Shown: positions 52,249 through 60,409 of the stretch, piece by piece | Layout: each line of letters opens with the position of its first letter | Position numbering within the stretch: the first letter of the stretch is position 1 | Source: Nostoc sp. UHCC 0870 | GTDB taxonomy: Bacteria; Cyanobacteriota; Cyanobacteriia; Cyanobacteriales; Nostocaceae | DNA: 64,000 nt | Assembly (NCBI RefSeq): GCF_022063185.1 | Contig: NZ_CP091913.1 | Location: 4,813,141 to 4,877,140, forward strand | Direction of reading: 5' to 3' | Notes under the pieces: model-generated | Databases searched by the model: none | The model's input: the letters and a program-made list of their open reading frames with translations, nothing else | What the model was told of the DNA's origin: nothing | Position numbers and translations under genes: made by a program

Positions 52249-52830
52249 TCAAATACGCCAATAAACCCCATTGTCTCGCTGCATTAACTGGTAGCCAATC
52301 AACTCCCGTCGCAAGGTTGCATAGTCAGGATGGTAGGGTTTGAGAATGTCATTTACCTCACGTTCTGAGTAGTTAATACCCAAGTCAAATTTGTTGGCTA
52401 ACCACTTGAGAATCACTAACCGCTTTTTACGACTAGCCGGAATCTCTTTGAGGCATTGTACTATATTTGTACTATTAATATCTACCTCTAAGTAGTTTTT
52501 CAAAACTTTGTTCTCCCAGGCTTCAGTATCAACACCCTCTATCCAAGAAGCCATTTGCTCAGGTGTGAAAATTTCCTTACTGATACTTTGCAATACTTCC
52601 CTATCTAACTGGTATATACGACTGTTACCTTCCGGGCGCATTGTCACCAGATTTAACTCTTTGAGTTTTGCCAAATGATGGGAAACTGTAGGCTCTTTTA
52701 GTTGCATGAGTGCTGCCAATTCTTCGACGCTGCACTCTTGATTGGCTAAGATTCCTATAATCTTCAATCGACTCTCGTCAGCCAAAGCTTTGAAAAATTG
52801 CAATAGGGTCTTAAATTGCTCTTGTTTCAT
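52249..52830 (-). CDS. ArsR-family transcriptional regulator with C-terminal DUF2087 domain
   Basis: 193 residues. The winged-helix domain (residues 5-85) has LQFFKALADESRLKIIGILA, CSVEELAALMQLKEPTVSHH, LAKLKELNLVTMRPEGNSRI. The C-terminal region RKKRLVILKWLANKFDLGIN, YSEREVNDILKPYHPDYATL, RRELIGYQLMQRDNGVYWRI matches the DUF2087 module. There is one Cys in the HTH (ECSVEEL) and one in VQCLKE, so metal sensing of the usual ELCVC type is not evident. A 34-bp dyad lies 16 bp before its start, suggesting autoregulation. Confidence 0.92.
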   Translation of the reverse strand: MKQEQFKTLLQFFKALADESRLKIIGILANQECSVEELAALMQLKEPTVSHHLAKLKELNLVTMRPEGNSRIYQLDREVLQSISKEIFTPEQMASWIEGVDTEAWENKVLKNYLEVDINSTNIVQCLKEIPASRKKRLVILKWLANKFDLGINYSEREVNDILKPYHPDYATLRRELIGYQLMQRDNGVYWRI

Positions 52831-52845
52831 AATTTGTTAGAATTA

Positions 52846-52879
52846 ATTCGATCGTAATCTAATTAGACCTAAATCGAAT
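52846..52879. promoter_or_regulatory. Symmetrical operator upstream of the ArsR-family gene
   Basis: ATTCGAT, five bases, TCTAATTAGA, five bases, ATCGAAT: a perfect outer 7-bp dyad around a 10-bp palindrome with equal spacers, total 34 bp. It sits 16 bp from the regulator's start. The remaining gap up to 53231 has A/T-rich DNA and an AGCGATCACC...GGCGATCGCTT inverted pair near 53050. Confidence 0.65.
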
Positions 52880-53231
52880 TACTGATGCGGTTCTCATCTG
52901 ATGCAGTGCTTGTACTGCTTTGGTAAATTTTGAATTAATGTTAATTTTGCGATTTGTTCCGCGAAAAGTTGATATTTCTTAAGTTGTTCTTTACATTTAG
53001 CTATGTTGAGATTTTCCCCACGCAGGAAGAGAGTGCTTATTATTAATAGCAAGCGATCACCTGAGCTTTGATATGCTCTGGTTAATCTGGCGATCGCTTA
53101 ATTTTTATAGTACATAATTACCATTAATTGCTAATAAAGGTTATAAGGGGTAGGTTGAAAACCCCTGAGAAACAGCAACGCAGTTGCGTATTTCGTGCTT
53201 TAGACAGGGGATGAAAACCACGAGTAAGGCT

Positions 53232-53387
53232 TTAGCCTTCAGCGAGATTTAGTTTTTTAGGCTCTGGTAAAGAATCAATCCAATCATCAACAAGACTACT
53301 GATAGTCTTGTCTGACTGAGCAGCTAATAGAGTCAACTTGTGATACCTGCGGTCAGTTAGTCTTACATTTAATCTTTTTGTTTTCAT
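53232..53387 (-). CDS. Small ribbon-helix-helix-like protein divergent from tnpB
   Basis: 51 residues: MKTKRLNVRLTDRRYHKLTL, LAAQSDKTISSLVDDWIDSL, PEPKKLNLAEG. The beta-strand KRLNVRLTD followed by two helices with KTISSLVDDWI is the ribbon-helix-helix (CopG/Arc) pattern, so it probably binds DNA as a dimer. Preceded by GGGAGACAA. It is divergent from tnpB across 71 bp and may regulate it. Too short to be found by length-based gene calling. Confidence 0.6.
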   Translation of the reverse strand: MKTKRLNVRLTDRRYHKLTLLAAQSDKTISSLVDDWIDSLPEPKKLNLAEG

Positions 53388-53458
53388 TTGTCTCCCATTG
53401 GCTACCTATTCATGGTATCATCTTTAAAAATAAAGCAACGTAAGGAGGTGATTAATTA

Positions 53459-54682
53459 GTGCTGGTATTAGAGTATAAAATCAAGGGTACAAAATTACAG
53501 TATCAAGCAATAAATGAAGCTATTAGAACTACACAGTTCATTAGAAATAAAGCCATTAAATACTGGATGGATGCGCCAAGAGAAGACAATATTAATAAGG
53601 TTGCTCTCAATAATTACTCAACAGCACTACGGAAGGAATTTAAGTTTGTAGAAGAACTAAATTCAATGGCTTGCCAATCTGCAACAGAGAGAGCATGGTC
53701 ATCTATTGATAGGTTCTACAGTAATTGCAAATCAAAGACCCCAGGCAAAAAAGGATATCCACGTTTTCAGAAAGACAATCGTTCCGTTGAATATAAGACT
53801 TCTGGATGGTCACTACATCCCACTAAACGACGTATTACTTTTACCGATAAAAAAGGTATTGGTGAAGTAAAGTTACTTGGTAAATGGGATATTCACACTT
53901 ACCCAGTCAAGTTAATTAAACGGGTAAGGTTAGTCAAAAAAGCTGATGGGTACTATTGCCAATTTTCAATTAAAACCGAACCATTAAGTGAGTCAAGAAT
54001 TGCTAATGGTGAAGTGGGTTTAGATGTTGGTTTAGAATTTTTCTACTCTGATTCCAATGGACATCATGAACCTAATCCCAGGTTCTTGAGAAAAGCAGAA
54101 AAATCAATTAAACACGCCGGGCGTCAGATTTATAAAAAAGAAAAAGGTAAAAACGAACGACGGAAAGCTAGACAAAGATATGCTCGAAAACACTTAAAAG
54201 TAAGTAGACAACGGAGTGAACACGCTAAGAGAATAGCGCGTAACGTATGCAAGGCTAACGCCTTAGTAGTCTACGAAGATTTAAGGGTTAAGAACATGGT
54301 GAAAAATCATTGTCTTGCTAAATCAATTAATGATGTTAGCTGGGGATTGTTTCGTCATTGGTTAGAATATTTTTCGGCTAAATTCAACACAAAAACTATT
54401 GCTGTCAACCCAAAAATGACATCACAAAAATGTAGTGATTGTGGCGCAATTGTTAAAAAATCTCTTTCAACTCGTACTCATAAATGTAATTGTGGATGTG
54501 AGCTACAAAGAGATGTCAACGCTGCAAAAAATATTCTGAATCTTGCCTACGGCACGCTACGCGATGCAAAAGCTAGGGATTGGCAATCCCAAAGTAACGC
54601 TACTGGACTAGCAACCTCTACTCTACTTGGGGAAACCCTGGTTGAGCAAGTGGCTAGGGTGAAAGTAGAATCCCCTCTCTAG
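53459..54682 (+). CDS. tnpB: TnpB-type RNA-guided endonuclease of an IS200/IS605 element
   Basis: 407 residues. N-terminal OrfB_IS605 region (ATERAWSSIDRFYSNCKSKT, GKKGYPRFQKDN), then the RuvC-like core with Asp189 (GLDVGLEFFYS), Glu273 (VVYEDLRVKNM) and Asp352 (RDVNAAKNIL), and a zinc finger C325-C328/C343-C347 (KCSDCGAIVKKS, HKCNCGCEL). All catalytic residues are present, so it may be active. GTG start at 53459 is supported by AAGGAGGTG ten bases upstream. The C-terminal tail (YGTLRDAKARDWQSQ) is encoded by palindromic repeat-like DNA. The guide RNA would be expected at the 3' end. Confidence 0.92.
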   Translation: MLVLEYKIKGTKLQYQAINEAIRTTQFIRNKAIKYWMDAPREDNINKVALNNYSTALRKEFKFVEELNSMACQSATERAWSSIDRFYSNCKSKTPGKKGYPRFQKDNRSVEYKTSGWSLHPTKRRITFTDKKGIGEVKLLGKWDIHTYPVKLIKRVRLVKKADGYYCQFSIKTEPLSESRIANGEVGLDVGLEFFYSDSNGHHEPNPRFLRKAEKSIKHAGRQIYKKEKGKNERRKARQRYARKHLKVSRQRSEHAKRIARNVCKANALVVYEDLRVKNMVKNHCLAKSINDVSWGLFRHWLEYFSAKFNTKTIAVNPKMTSQKCSDCGAIVKKSLSTRTHKCNCGCELQRDVNAAKNILNLAYGTLRDAKARDWQSQSNATGLATSTLLGETLVEQVARVKVESPL

Positions 54683-54770
54683 CGAGACGCTTGCGCGAAC
54701 GGCTTTAGCCAGGGGAGTGTCAACTCAACAACTAAACTAGGAAAAAGACCAAGAGTAGAGGCGTAGCGTT

Positions 54771-55460
54771 ATGGTAATCACTCCCAATACCGCAGCTGAG
54801 GTCATCTACCCCGAAAGCGACGGACAACCAATGGCCGATAATACCAAGCAATTTCGCTGGATAGTAACTATTAAAGAAAATTTAGAAATTTTATTTGCAG
54901 CGCATCCAGATGTTTTCATCGCTGGAGATTTATTTTGGTATCCAGTGGAAGGCAACCCCAACATTAAACAAGCACCTGATACTCTAGTAGTATTTGACAG
55001 GCCAAAGGGAGATAGAGGTTCTTACAAACAGTGGGAAGAAGATAACATTCCCCCACAAGTGGTATTTGAAATCTTATCTCCTGGGAATAAAACCAAAGAA
55101 ATGGCCAAAAAACTCCTATTTTATCAACGCTATGGAGTTGAAGAATATTATATTTACGACCCAGATGACAATGAACTCACTGGGTTTGTGCGTTCAGAAG
55201 ATTGGTTTCAGGAAATTAACGAGCTTCAAGGTTGGATAAGTCCCCGTTTGGGAATACGCTTGGAAATAACTCCCGAAACTCTAGAGATATATCGTCCTGA
55301 CGGGGAGAAATTTCTTACACCCGTTGAACTTGACCAATTACGGATGCAAGAACGTCAAGCCAAAGAAGCCGCGTTGCAGCAACTTGAGCAAGAACGCCAA
55401 AAATACCAAGATTTATTGACTCGATTACAAGAGAGAGGTATAAATCTAGACCAAATTTAA
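54771..55460 (+). CDS. Uma2-family putative endonuclease (DUF820)
   Basis: 229 residues of the restriction-like Uma2 family, very abundant in cyanobacteria. Core: FIAGDLFWYPVEG, KQAPDTLVVFDRPKGDRGSY (PD motif), PPQVVFEILSPGNKTKEMAK (E-x-L with downstream Lys), YGVEEYYIYDPDDNELTGFV. The C-terminal 40 residues form a coiled coil (ERQAKEAALQQLEQERQKYQ). The biological role of this family is not established. Confidence 0.93.
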   Translation: MVITPNTAAEVIYPESDGQPMADNTKQFRWIVTIKENLEILFAAHPDVFIAGDLFWYPVEGNPNIKQAPDTLVVFDRPKGDRGSYKQWEEDNIPPQVVFEILSPGNKTKEMAKKLLFYQRYGVEEYYIYDPDDNELTGFVRSEDWFQEINELQGWISPRLGIRLEITPETLEIYRPDGEKFLTPVELDQLRMQERQAKEAALQQLEQERQKYQDLLTRLQERGINLDQI

Positions 55461-55600
55461 CAAAGTGTAGGGGATTAAGTCCCCGGCTTCTATCAAGCCG
55501 CAAGTGTTGTGGCGGGGTTTAAATCCCCGTTACAACACGTAATTGCGTAAAGCCTGCGGCATAGCTGCGCTTAGAGCGGAGCGGGGCGTTAGCCCATTGC
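55461..55600. repeat. Palindromic intergenic repeats
   Basis: GGGGATTAAGTCCCCGGCTT and GGCGGGGTTTAAATCCCCGT form hairpins. A Nostoc-type dispersed repeat follows: GCCTGCGGCATAGCTGCGCT then TAGAGCGGAGCGGGGCGTTA. They lie between the Uma2 gene and hemA (convergent). Confidence 0.6.
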
Positions 55601-55638
55601 GAATTGGTTTAATTCTCCTATCCCCCTACACTCCTAAT

Positions 55639-56925
55639 TTAACTAAATTGCTCACCTACATCTAGGTTGAATAACATCTGTAGGGTTTGCATACAGCGTC
55701 TTCTAGCTTCGACATCTTGCTGCGCCCGTAATTGCACCATCGGATCATGTAAAATTTTATTCACAATCCCTCGTGTTAAAGCTTCTATTACTTCTTGATG
55801 CTTGTCGCCAAATTCCGAACCTAATCTTGATAAAGCTTTTTCTAATTCTTGTTCGCGGATAGTTTCAATTTTACTCCGCAGAGAGCTAATTGTGGAGACA
55901 GTTTCTAAACTGCGCCACCAAATATCAAAAGCATCAACTTCTTCTTCTAATAGCCGTTCTGCTTCTTGAGCCATTTTTCTCCGGCTTTCATAGTTTTGGG
56001 CGACAACTGCCTTTAAATCATCGACATTAAAGGCTTGTACATGAGACAGTTCATTTACGTCTGTATGGACATTACGTGGCACGGAAATATCAAATAACAT
56101 CAGAGGTTGGTTAGGAGCTAAAACCATCTCTAATTTAGCTCTATCAAGTATTGGCTCTGTTGCAGAAGTGCTAGTAAATACTATATGACTCTCGGAAATT
56201 ACTTGCATCATATCCGGGAGCAAGTGTGTGCGAATAGGCTGATCAGAAAACTGCTGTGCCAATTCTTGAGCGCGATCGCGGGAGCGATTGACAATACTAA
56301 TTTGCGTAGCACCTTTAGAAATCAGGTGTTGTACCAACAGCCGTGACATCTTACCAGCACCGAGAATTGCCACTCGACAGCCAGCTAAATTATCAGCTTT
56401 GATTTGTGCTAATTCCACAGCAGCCGAACTAATAGAAACTGCACCAGTACCAATACTCGTTTCCGTGCGGACACGCTTACCAGCTGTCAGTGCTTGTTTA
56501 AATAATCGATTCAAAATTGTTTTTATACCATTATATTGCTGCCCCAGTTTGTGAGTATTTTTCACCTGAGCCAGAATTTGTCCTTCTCCGAGGACTAAGC
56601 TATCTAAGCCAGCAGCTACACGCATGACGTGCATCACAGCATCTTCATGCAGCAGAACAAATAAGTGTTGTCGTAAAGAATTTACAGGTAATTTGCTGTG
56701 TTCTGAAAGAAACTGAGTAACTTCCCGGATACCATGCTCAGTTTCCGCCGCCACAATGTAGATTTCTAGGCGGTTACAAGTGCTAAGGATAGCAACTTCA
56801 TCAATATGGGGATAGCTGGTTAAGTGTGCGATCGCACTTTCTGTTTGTGGTTCTGGAATACTCAGCTTTTCCCGAATTTCAACTGGGGCTGTTTTATGGC
56901 TTAACCCCACCACTGCAATATTCAT
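55639..56925 (-). CDS. hemA: Glutamyl-tRNA reductase
   Basis: First committed step of tetrapyrrole (haem, chlorophyll, bilin) synthesis: reduces glutamyl-tRNA to glutamate-1-semialdehyde with NADPH. N-terminal VGLSHKTAPVEIREKLS, catalytic Cys50 in AILSTCNRLEIY, VLGEGQILAQVKNTH, Rossmann GAGKMSRLLVQHL, LFDISVPRNVHTDV, and the C-terminal dimerisation helix. 428 residues, normal length. Single gene. Confidence 0.97.
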   Translation of the reverse strand: MNIAVVGLSHKTAPVEIREKLSIPEPQTESAIAHLTSYPHIDEVAILSTCNRLEIYIVAAETEHGIREVTQFLSEHSKLPVNSLRQHLFVLLHEDAVMHVMRVAAGLDSLVLGEGQILAQVKNTHKLGQQYNGIKTILNRLFKQALTAGKRVRTETSIGTGAVSISSAAVELAQIKADNLAGCRVAILGAGKMSRLLVQHLISKGATQISIVNRSRDRAQELAQQFSDQPIRTHLLPDMMQVISESHIVFTSTSATEPILDRAKLEMVLAPNQPLMLFDISVPRNVHTDVNELSHVQAFNVDDLKAVVAQNYESRRKMAQEAERLLEEEVDAFDIWWRSLETVSTISSLRSKIETIREQELEKALSRLGSEFGDKHQEVIEALTRGIVNKILHDPMVQLRAQQDVEARRRCMQTLQMLFNLDVGEQFS

Positions 56926-56965
56926 TTCTTATCGGTAATTAGTAATGGGTTATTTAATGATTGGG

Positions 56966-57138
56966 GACTGGGGATTGGGGATTGGGGATTGGGGATTGGG
57001 GATTAGGGATTGGGGACTGGGGATTGGGGATTAGGGATTGGATACTAGGGATTGGGGATGAAATTTCCCCCCTGCTTCCCCTGCTTCCCCTGCTTCCCCT
57101 GCTTCCCCTACTTCCCCTGTCCCCCTGTCCCCTGTCCC
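56966..57138. repeat. Heptamer GGGGATT/GGGGACT tract followed by CCCCTGCTT nonamers
   Basis: About 13 heptamer units (GGGGATTGGGGATTGGGGAT, with variants GGGGACT and AGGGATT) and then repeats of CTTCCCCTGCTTCCCCTG. It occupies the space between hemA and glpX. An open frame through it encodes only periodic Gly-Asp-Trp and Leu-Pro and is not a gene. Confidence 0.95.
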
Positions 57139-57145
57139 CTAACTC

Positions 57146-58183
57146 CTAGTGCAGTTGCACAATCTTGGGCTGTTCCCACATATGAATAGTATCCACAAAC
57201 CGAGCAGTTTTGGACTGACTGGAGATAACCAGACTTTGAGTTCTAGCACCGCCGTGGAAGAAGCGGACACCTTGCATAAGGTTTCCAGAGGTGATACCGC
57301 ACGCTGCGAACAGCACGGTGTTCCCAGATGCCAGTTCATGGGCGTTGTAGACCTTATCAGCGTCATCAATACCCATAGAACTCAAACGATCAAGGTTGGC
57401 TTCTCTGCTTTCGCCAATCAAACCTGTTTTCACTACTGCTGGATCGTAGATCAATTGACCTTGGAAGTGTCCACCTAAAGCACGCATTGCGGCTGCGGAA
57501 ATTACACCTTCAGGAGCAGCACCAATACCCATTAGGGCATGAATATTAGTACCAGCAAAGCCACAAGATACAGCCGCACCCACGTCACCATCGGAAATCA
57601 ACTGTACTCTTGCGCCAGCTTCACGGATTTCTTTGATCAAATCTGTGTGGCGATCGCGCTTCATGACTACTATCACAAGTTCTTCAATAGAGCGATCTAG
57701 ACACTCGGAAAGAATCTTGAGGTTTTCCGTGGCTGACTTGTTAATGTCTACGTGACCTTTAGCGGCTGGAGGTGCTGCTAGTTTCTTCATGTAGAAGTCA
57801 GGAGCAGCAAATAGTCCACCTTTTTCAGAAATTGCCAACACAGCCATTGAACCAGGTTGCCCATAGGCTACCAAGTTTGTACCTTCGCAGGGGTCAACAG
57901 CAATATCAATTTCGACCAATTCATCAGGGTTACAGAAGTTTTTAGCATCTGCTTGGGTACAGATACCGACTTCTTCCCCAATGTAAAGCATGGGTGCGTC
58001 ATCGCGTTCCCCTTCCCCAATTACAATGCGACCGCGCATATGAATTTTATTCATCCGCTCCCGCATTGCTTCCACTGCTACCTGGTCAGCAGTATTTTTT
58101 TCGCCCTTACCCATCCACTTTGCGGATGCGATCGCGGCCTGTTCTACTACCTCAATAATCTCTAATCCAAGTGTATTTTCCAC
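57146..58183 (-). CDS. glpX: Class II fructose-1,6-/sedoheptulose-1,7-bisphosphatase
   Basis: Dual-specificity Calvin-cycle phosphatase of cyanobacteria. GlpX-type motifs: VAVEAMRERMNKIHMRGRIV, IGEGERDDAPMLYIGEEVG, EIDIAVDPCEGTNLVAYGQP, VVMKRDRHTDLIKEIREAG, LISDGDVGAAVSCGFAGTNI, GVISAAAMRALGGHFQGQL. 345 residues. Essential for carbon fixation; commonly redox-regulated in cyanobacteria. It has its own 380-bp upstream region shared with the divergent glutaredoxin gene. Confidence 0.97.
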   Translation of the reverse strand: MENTLGLEIIEVVEQAAIASAKWMGKGEKNTADQVAVEAMRERMNKIHMRGRIVIGEGERDDAPMLYIGEEVGICTQADAKNFCNPDELVEIDIAVDPCEGTNLVAYGQPGSMAVLAISEKGGLFAAPDFYMKKLAAPPAAKGHVDINKSATENLKILSECLDRSIEELVIVVMKRDRHTDLIKEIREAGARVQLISDGDVGAAVSCGFAGTNIHALMGIGAAPEGVISAAAMRALGGHFQGQLIYDPAVVKTGLIGESREANLDRLSSMGIDDADKVYNAHELASGNTVLFAACGITSGNLMQGVRFFHGGARTQSLVISSQSKTARFVDTIHMWEQPKIVQLH

Positions 58184-58564
58184 AGAGTCACCCTCTCAAC
58201 TGCTTGATTTTTCCGACTTTTCATCTTGCCATTTCAGTTCTCAAGTCTACCAAAGGGCGGATACCTGTGGAAAATACTATCCACTTACATATGTGTTAAG
58301 TTTTGCTGCTAATAATGGATTTTTGGTTGTATTATAACGAGAGTGATCGTTTAACCAAAGGGATTACAGATGATTTGTCCTTGTAAATTGCGTGGCAGAT
58401 TTAATCTTCTTTCCTATCAAAAATATTATTTTTTTTAGGAGATAGGATGGCGTTCCCACCGTCGTAGGCAATGATCGCTATTTAATTGAAAATATTCACC
58501 TTGAGTAGTAAAACAAACATCAGTGCCTAATTTATAATTTTCAAAAAACCATAGGATAAACACC
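58184..58564. other. Divergent upstream region of glpX and the glutaredoxin gene
   Basis: 380 bp with no convincing ORF. A CCTATCAAAAATATT...AGGAGATAGG inverted pair is centred near 58430. Promoters for both genes are expected here, but I cannot place them. Confidence 0.3.
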
Positions 58565-58876
58565 ATGTTTGACTTTCTTAATCCCCTACTTGGTCGCCAT
58601 CCCGAACGCATCAACGCCAATGTAGAAATATATACCTGGCAAACTTGCCCTTACTGCATCAGAGCCAAGCTATTACTGTGGTGGAAAGGTGTAAATTTCA
58701 CCGAGTACAAAATCGATGGTGATGAAGCCGCAAGAGCAAAAATGGCAGAACGTGCCAATGGTCGCCGCACAGTACCGCAAATTTTCATCAATAACCAACA
58801 TTTTGGCGGCTGTGATGACCTTTATGAGTTAGACACCAAAGGTCAACTCGACCCCCTTTTAGTACAGCCAGCTTGA
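58565..58876 (+). CDS. grxC: Glutaredoxin (dithiol, GrxC type)
   Basis: Small glutathione-dependent disulfide reductase. Active-site CPYC (Cys28 and Cys31 in IYTWQTCPYCIRAKLLL), then WKGVNFTEYKIDGDEAARAK, and the glutathione-binding RRTVPQIFINNQHFGGCDD with cis-Pro. 103 residues including a short N-terminal extension (MFDFLNPLLGRHPERINA). Cytosolic redox balance. Confidence 0.95.
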   Translation: MFDFLNPLLGRHPERINANVEIYTWQTCPYCIRAKLLLWWKGVNFTEYKIDGDEAARAKMAERANGRRTVPQIFINNQHFGGCDDLYELDTKGQLDPLLVQPA

Positions 58877-58879
58877 GTG

Positions 58880-59000
58880 AGTGCTGAGTGCTGAGTTATG
58901 AGTGCTGAGTTATGAGTGCTGTTAGCGGAAGCGGGGCGTTTAGCCCGTGCTGTTAGCGGTAGCGCGGCGTTTAGCCGGTGCTGAGTGCTGAGTAGTGAGT
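58880..59000. repeat. Tandem repeats before tadA (GAGTGCTGAGTTAT and TTAGCGG-GCGGCGTTTAGCC units)
   Basis: GAGTGCTGAGTTAT units lead into two adjacent 31-bp copies: GTGCTGTTAGCGGAAGCGGG with GCGTTTAGCCC, then GTGCTGTTAGCGGTAGCGCG with GCGTTTAGCCG. The second kind is a dispersed repeat common in Nostoc-type genomes. Confidence 0.8.
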
Positions 59001-59018
59001 GGTGGGTGCTAAAAGATT

Positions 59019-59510
59019 TTGAATTTTGAATTAATTTACCCCGAATATCTTATCTATCGTCACTGGATGAACCGAGCCTTAGAGTTGGCAAAAGTTGCTG
59101 GTGACGCTGGTGAAGTGCCGGTTGGGGCTGTAATTACTGATGCTGATGGTAATTTAATTGCTGAAGGTGAGAATAGAAAAGAGCGTGATCAAGATCCTAC
59201 AGCCCATGCAGAAATTATTGCTTTGCGTTCAGCTACCCAAAATTTACAAACTTGGCGGCTTCATGATTGTACCTTGTATGTCACCCTAGAACCTTGCCCT
59301 ATGTGTGCAGGTGCGATCGTACAAGCACGTCTAGGGAAGTTAATCTATGGAGTGGACGATACCAAAACTGGCGCAATTCGGACGGTACTGAACATCCCCG
59401 ATAGTGCGGCTTCTAATCATCGTCTGCAAGTTATTGGAGGTGTTCTAGAGTCAGCCTGTCGCCAGCAATTACAGAATTGGTTTGCTACTAAGCGACATCC
59501 GAAAAAATAA
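59019..59510 (+). CDS. tadA: tRNA-specific adenosine deaminase
   Basis: Converts A34 to inosine in tRNA-Arg. Zinc and catalytic residues: HAEIIAL (His63, Glu65) and PCPMCAGAI (Cys93, Cys96); also GEVPVGAVITDADG and VYDDTKTGA-like GVDDTKTGAIRTV. Start is uncertain: TTG 59019 lies in repeat-like TTTTGAATTTTGAATT, while the first ATG is 59067 (MNRALELAKVAGDAGEVPVG). Residue numbers given are from 59019. Confidence 0.93.
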   Translation: MNFELIYPEYLIYRHWMNRALELAKVAGDAGEVPVGAVITDADGNLIAEGENRKERDQDPTAHAEIIALRSATQNLQTWRLHDCTLYVTLEPCPMCAGAIVQARLGKLIYGVDDTKTGAIRTVLNIPDSAASNHRLQVIGGVLESACRQQLQNWFATKRHPKK

Positions 59511-59622
59511 CGGACAGAGATTAAACTGTCCAGCTGTGATGACACAACTTACGGAAGAAAATCTACGGTGTAATTAAAGTAATCTCTCGCCGAATTCTAC
59601 CGGTTAATTTGCAGCTACCCAC

Positions 59623-60393
59623 ATGATGGAATTTTACTCTGCGTCTGATACCTACCCCATAAAGCCAACGGACAAGCCTATAAATCCCAAAGTGGCTGTT
59701 AGTTCTGCAAGGATTTCTCCTTGGTTAACTCCTCTGGCGTATTTTTTGGGACATCACTTTCTTTTACCCTTCTTTTTTGGACACATTAAAATCACTGGCC
59801 AAGAAAATATCCCCAAAACTGGCCCTGTTATTTTAGCTCCCACCCATCGCGCTCGTTGGGATTCATTACTTTTACCCTATGCGGCAGGTCGTTACGTCAC
59901 CGGCAGAGACTTACAATTTATGGTGACAATTGATGAATGCCAAGGTTTACAAGGTTGGTTTGTCCGTCGCATGGGTGGATTTCCTGTAAATCCTCAACAC
60001 CCTGCTGTTGCTACTCTCCGTCATGCTGTAGAAGTGCTGCATCAAGGACAAATGTTAGTCATTTATCCTGAAGGTGATATATTTCGAGATGGCAAAGTTC
60101 ACCAATTAAAGCCAGGAATTGCTCGTTTAGCTTTAAGTGCAGAATTTCATCACCCAGGACTGGGGGTAAAAATTATTCCAGTTGGCATTAACTACAGTGA
60201 GCCTTACCCAAGCTGGGGTGCAGATGTGAGCATTGAAATTGGCTCGGCAATTAATGTCAAAGATTACACCAATGGTAAGGTTAAACAAAATGCCAAGCGA
60301 TTGACAGAGGATTTAACAAGGACTCTACAACATTTAAGCAATCAAGAACTCGCTGTTAGTCATCATGCTTTTGCAGAAATTCCCAATTCTTAA
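59623..60393 (+). CDS. plsC: 1-acyl-sn-glycerol-3-phosphate acyltransferase (PlsC type)
   Basis: Adds the second acyl chain in phospholipid and glycolipid synthesis, at the membrane. Acyltransferase motif I HRARWD (His75, Asp80), motif III YPEGDIFRDG (about 148-157) and motif IV VKIIPVGINYSEPYP. A hydrophobic stretch at about 34-53 could anchor it. 256 residues. Specificity cannot be derived from sequence. Confidence 0.92.
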   Translation: MMEFYSASDTYPIKPTDKPINPKVAVSSARISPWLTPLAYFLGHHFLLPFFFGHIKITGQENIPKTGPVILAPTHRARWDSLLLPYAAGRYVTGRDLQFMVTIDECQGLQGWFVRRMGGFPVNPQHPAVATLRHAVEVLHQGQMLVIYPEGDIFRDGKVHQLKPGIARLALSAEFHHPGLGVKIIPVGINYSEPYPSWGADVSIEIGSAINVKDYTNGKVKQNAKRLTEDLTRTLQHLSNQELAVSHHAFAEIPNS

Positions 60394-60409
60394 TCGTGTA
60401 GCGACTTAG

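Larger units (their letters stand above)
53145..54720 (+). mobile_element. TnpB-only IS200/IS605-type element (approximate limits)
   Basis: The tnpB gene is bordered on the left by hairpin-forming DNA (AACCCCTGAGAAAC, GCTTTAGACAGGGGATG, AAGGCTTTAGCCTT) and on the right by GAACGGCTTTAGCCAGGGGA followed by GTGTCAACTC. GCTTTAG-CAGGGG motifs at both ends support one element. No tnpA transposase is present, so it would depend on another copy. Exact ends are not certain. Confidence 0.45.

Noticed and set aside
56966..57138. Regularly spaced repeats as a possible CRISPR array, and an ORF through them
   Set aside because: Units are 7 or 9 bp with no unique spacers; the frame encodes only periodic peptide.
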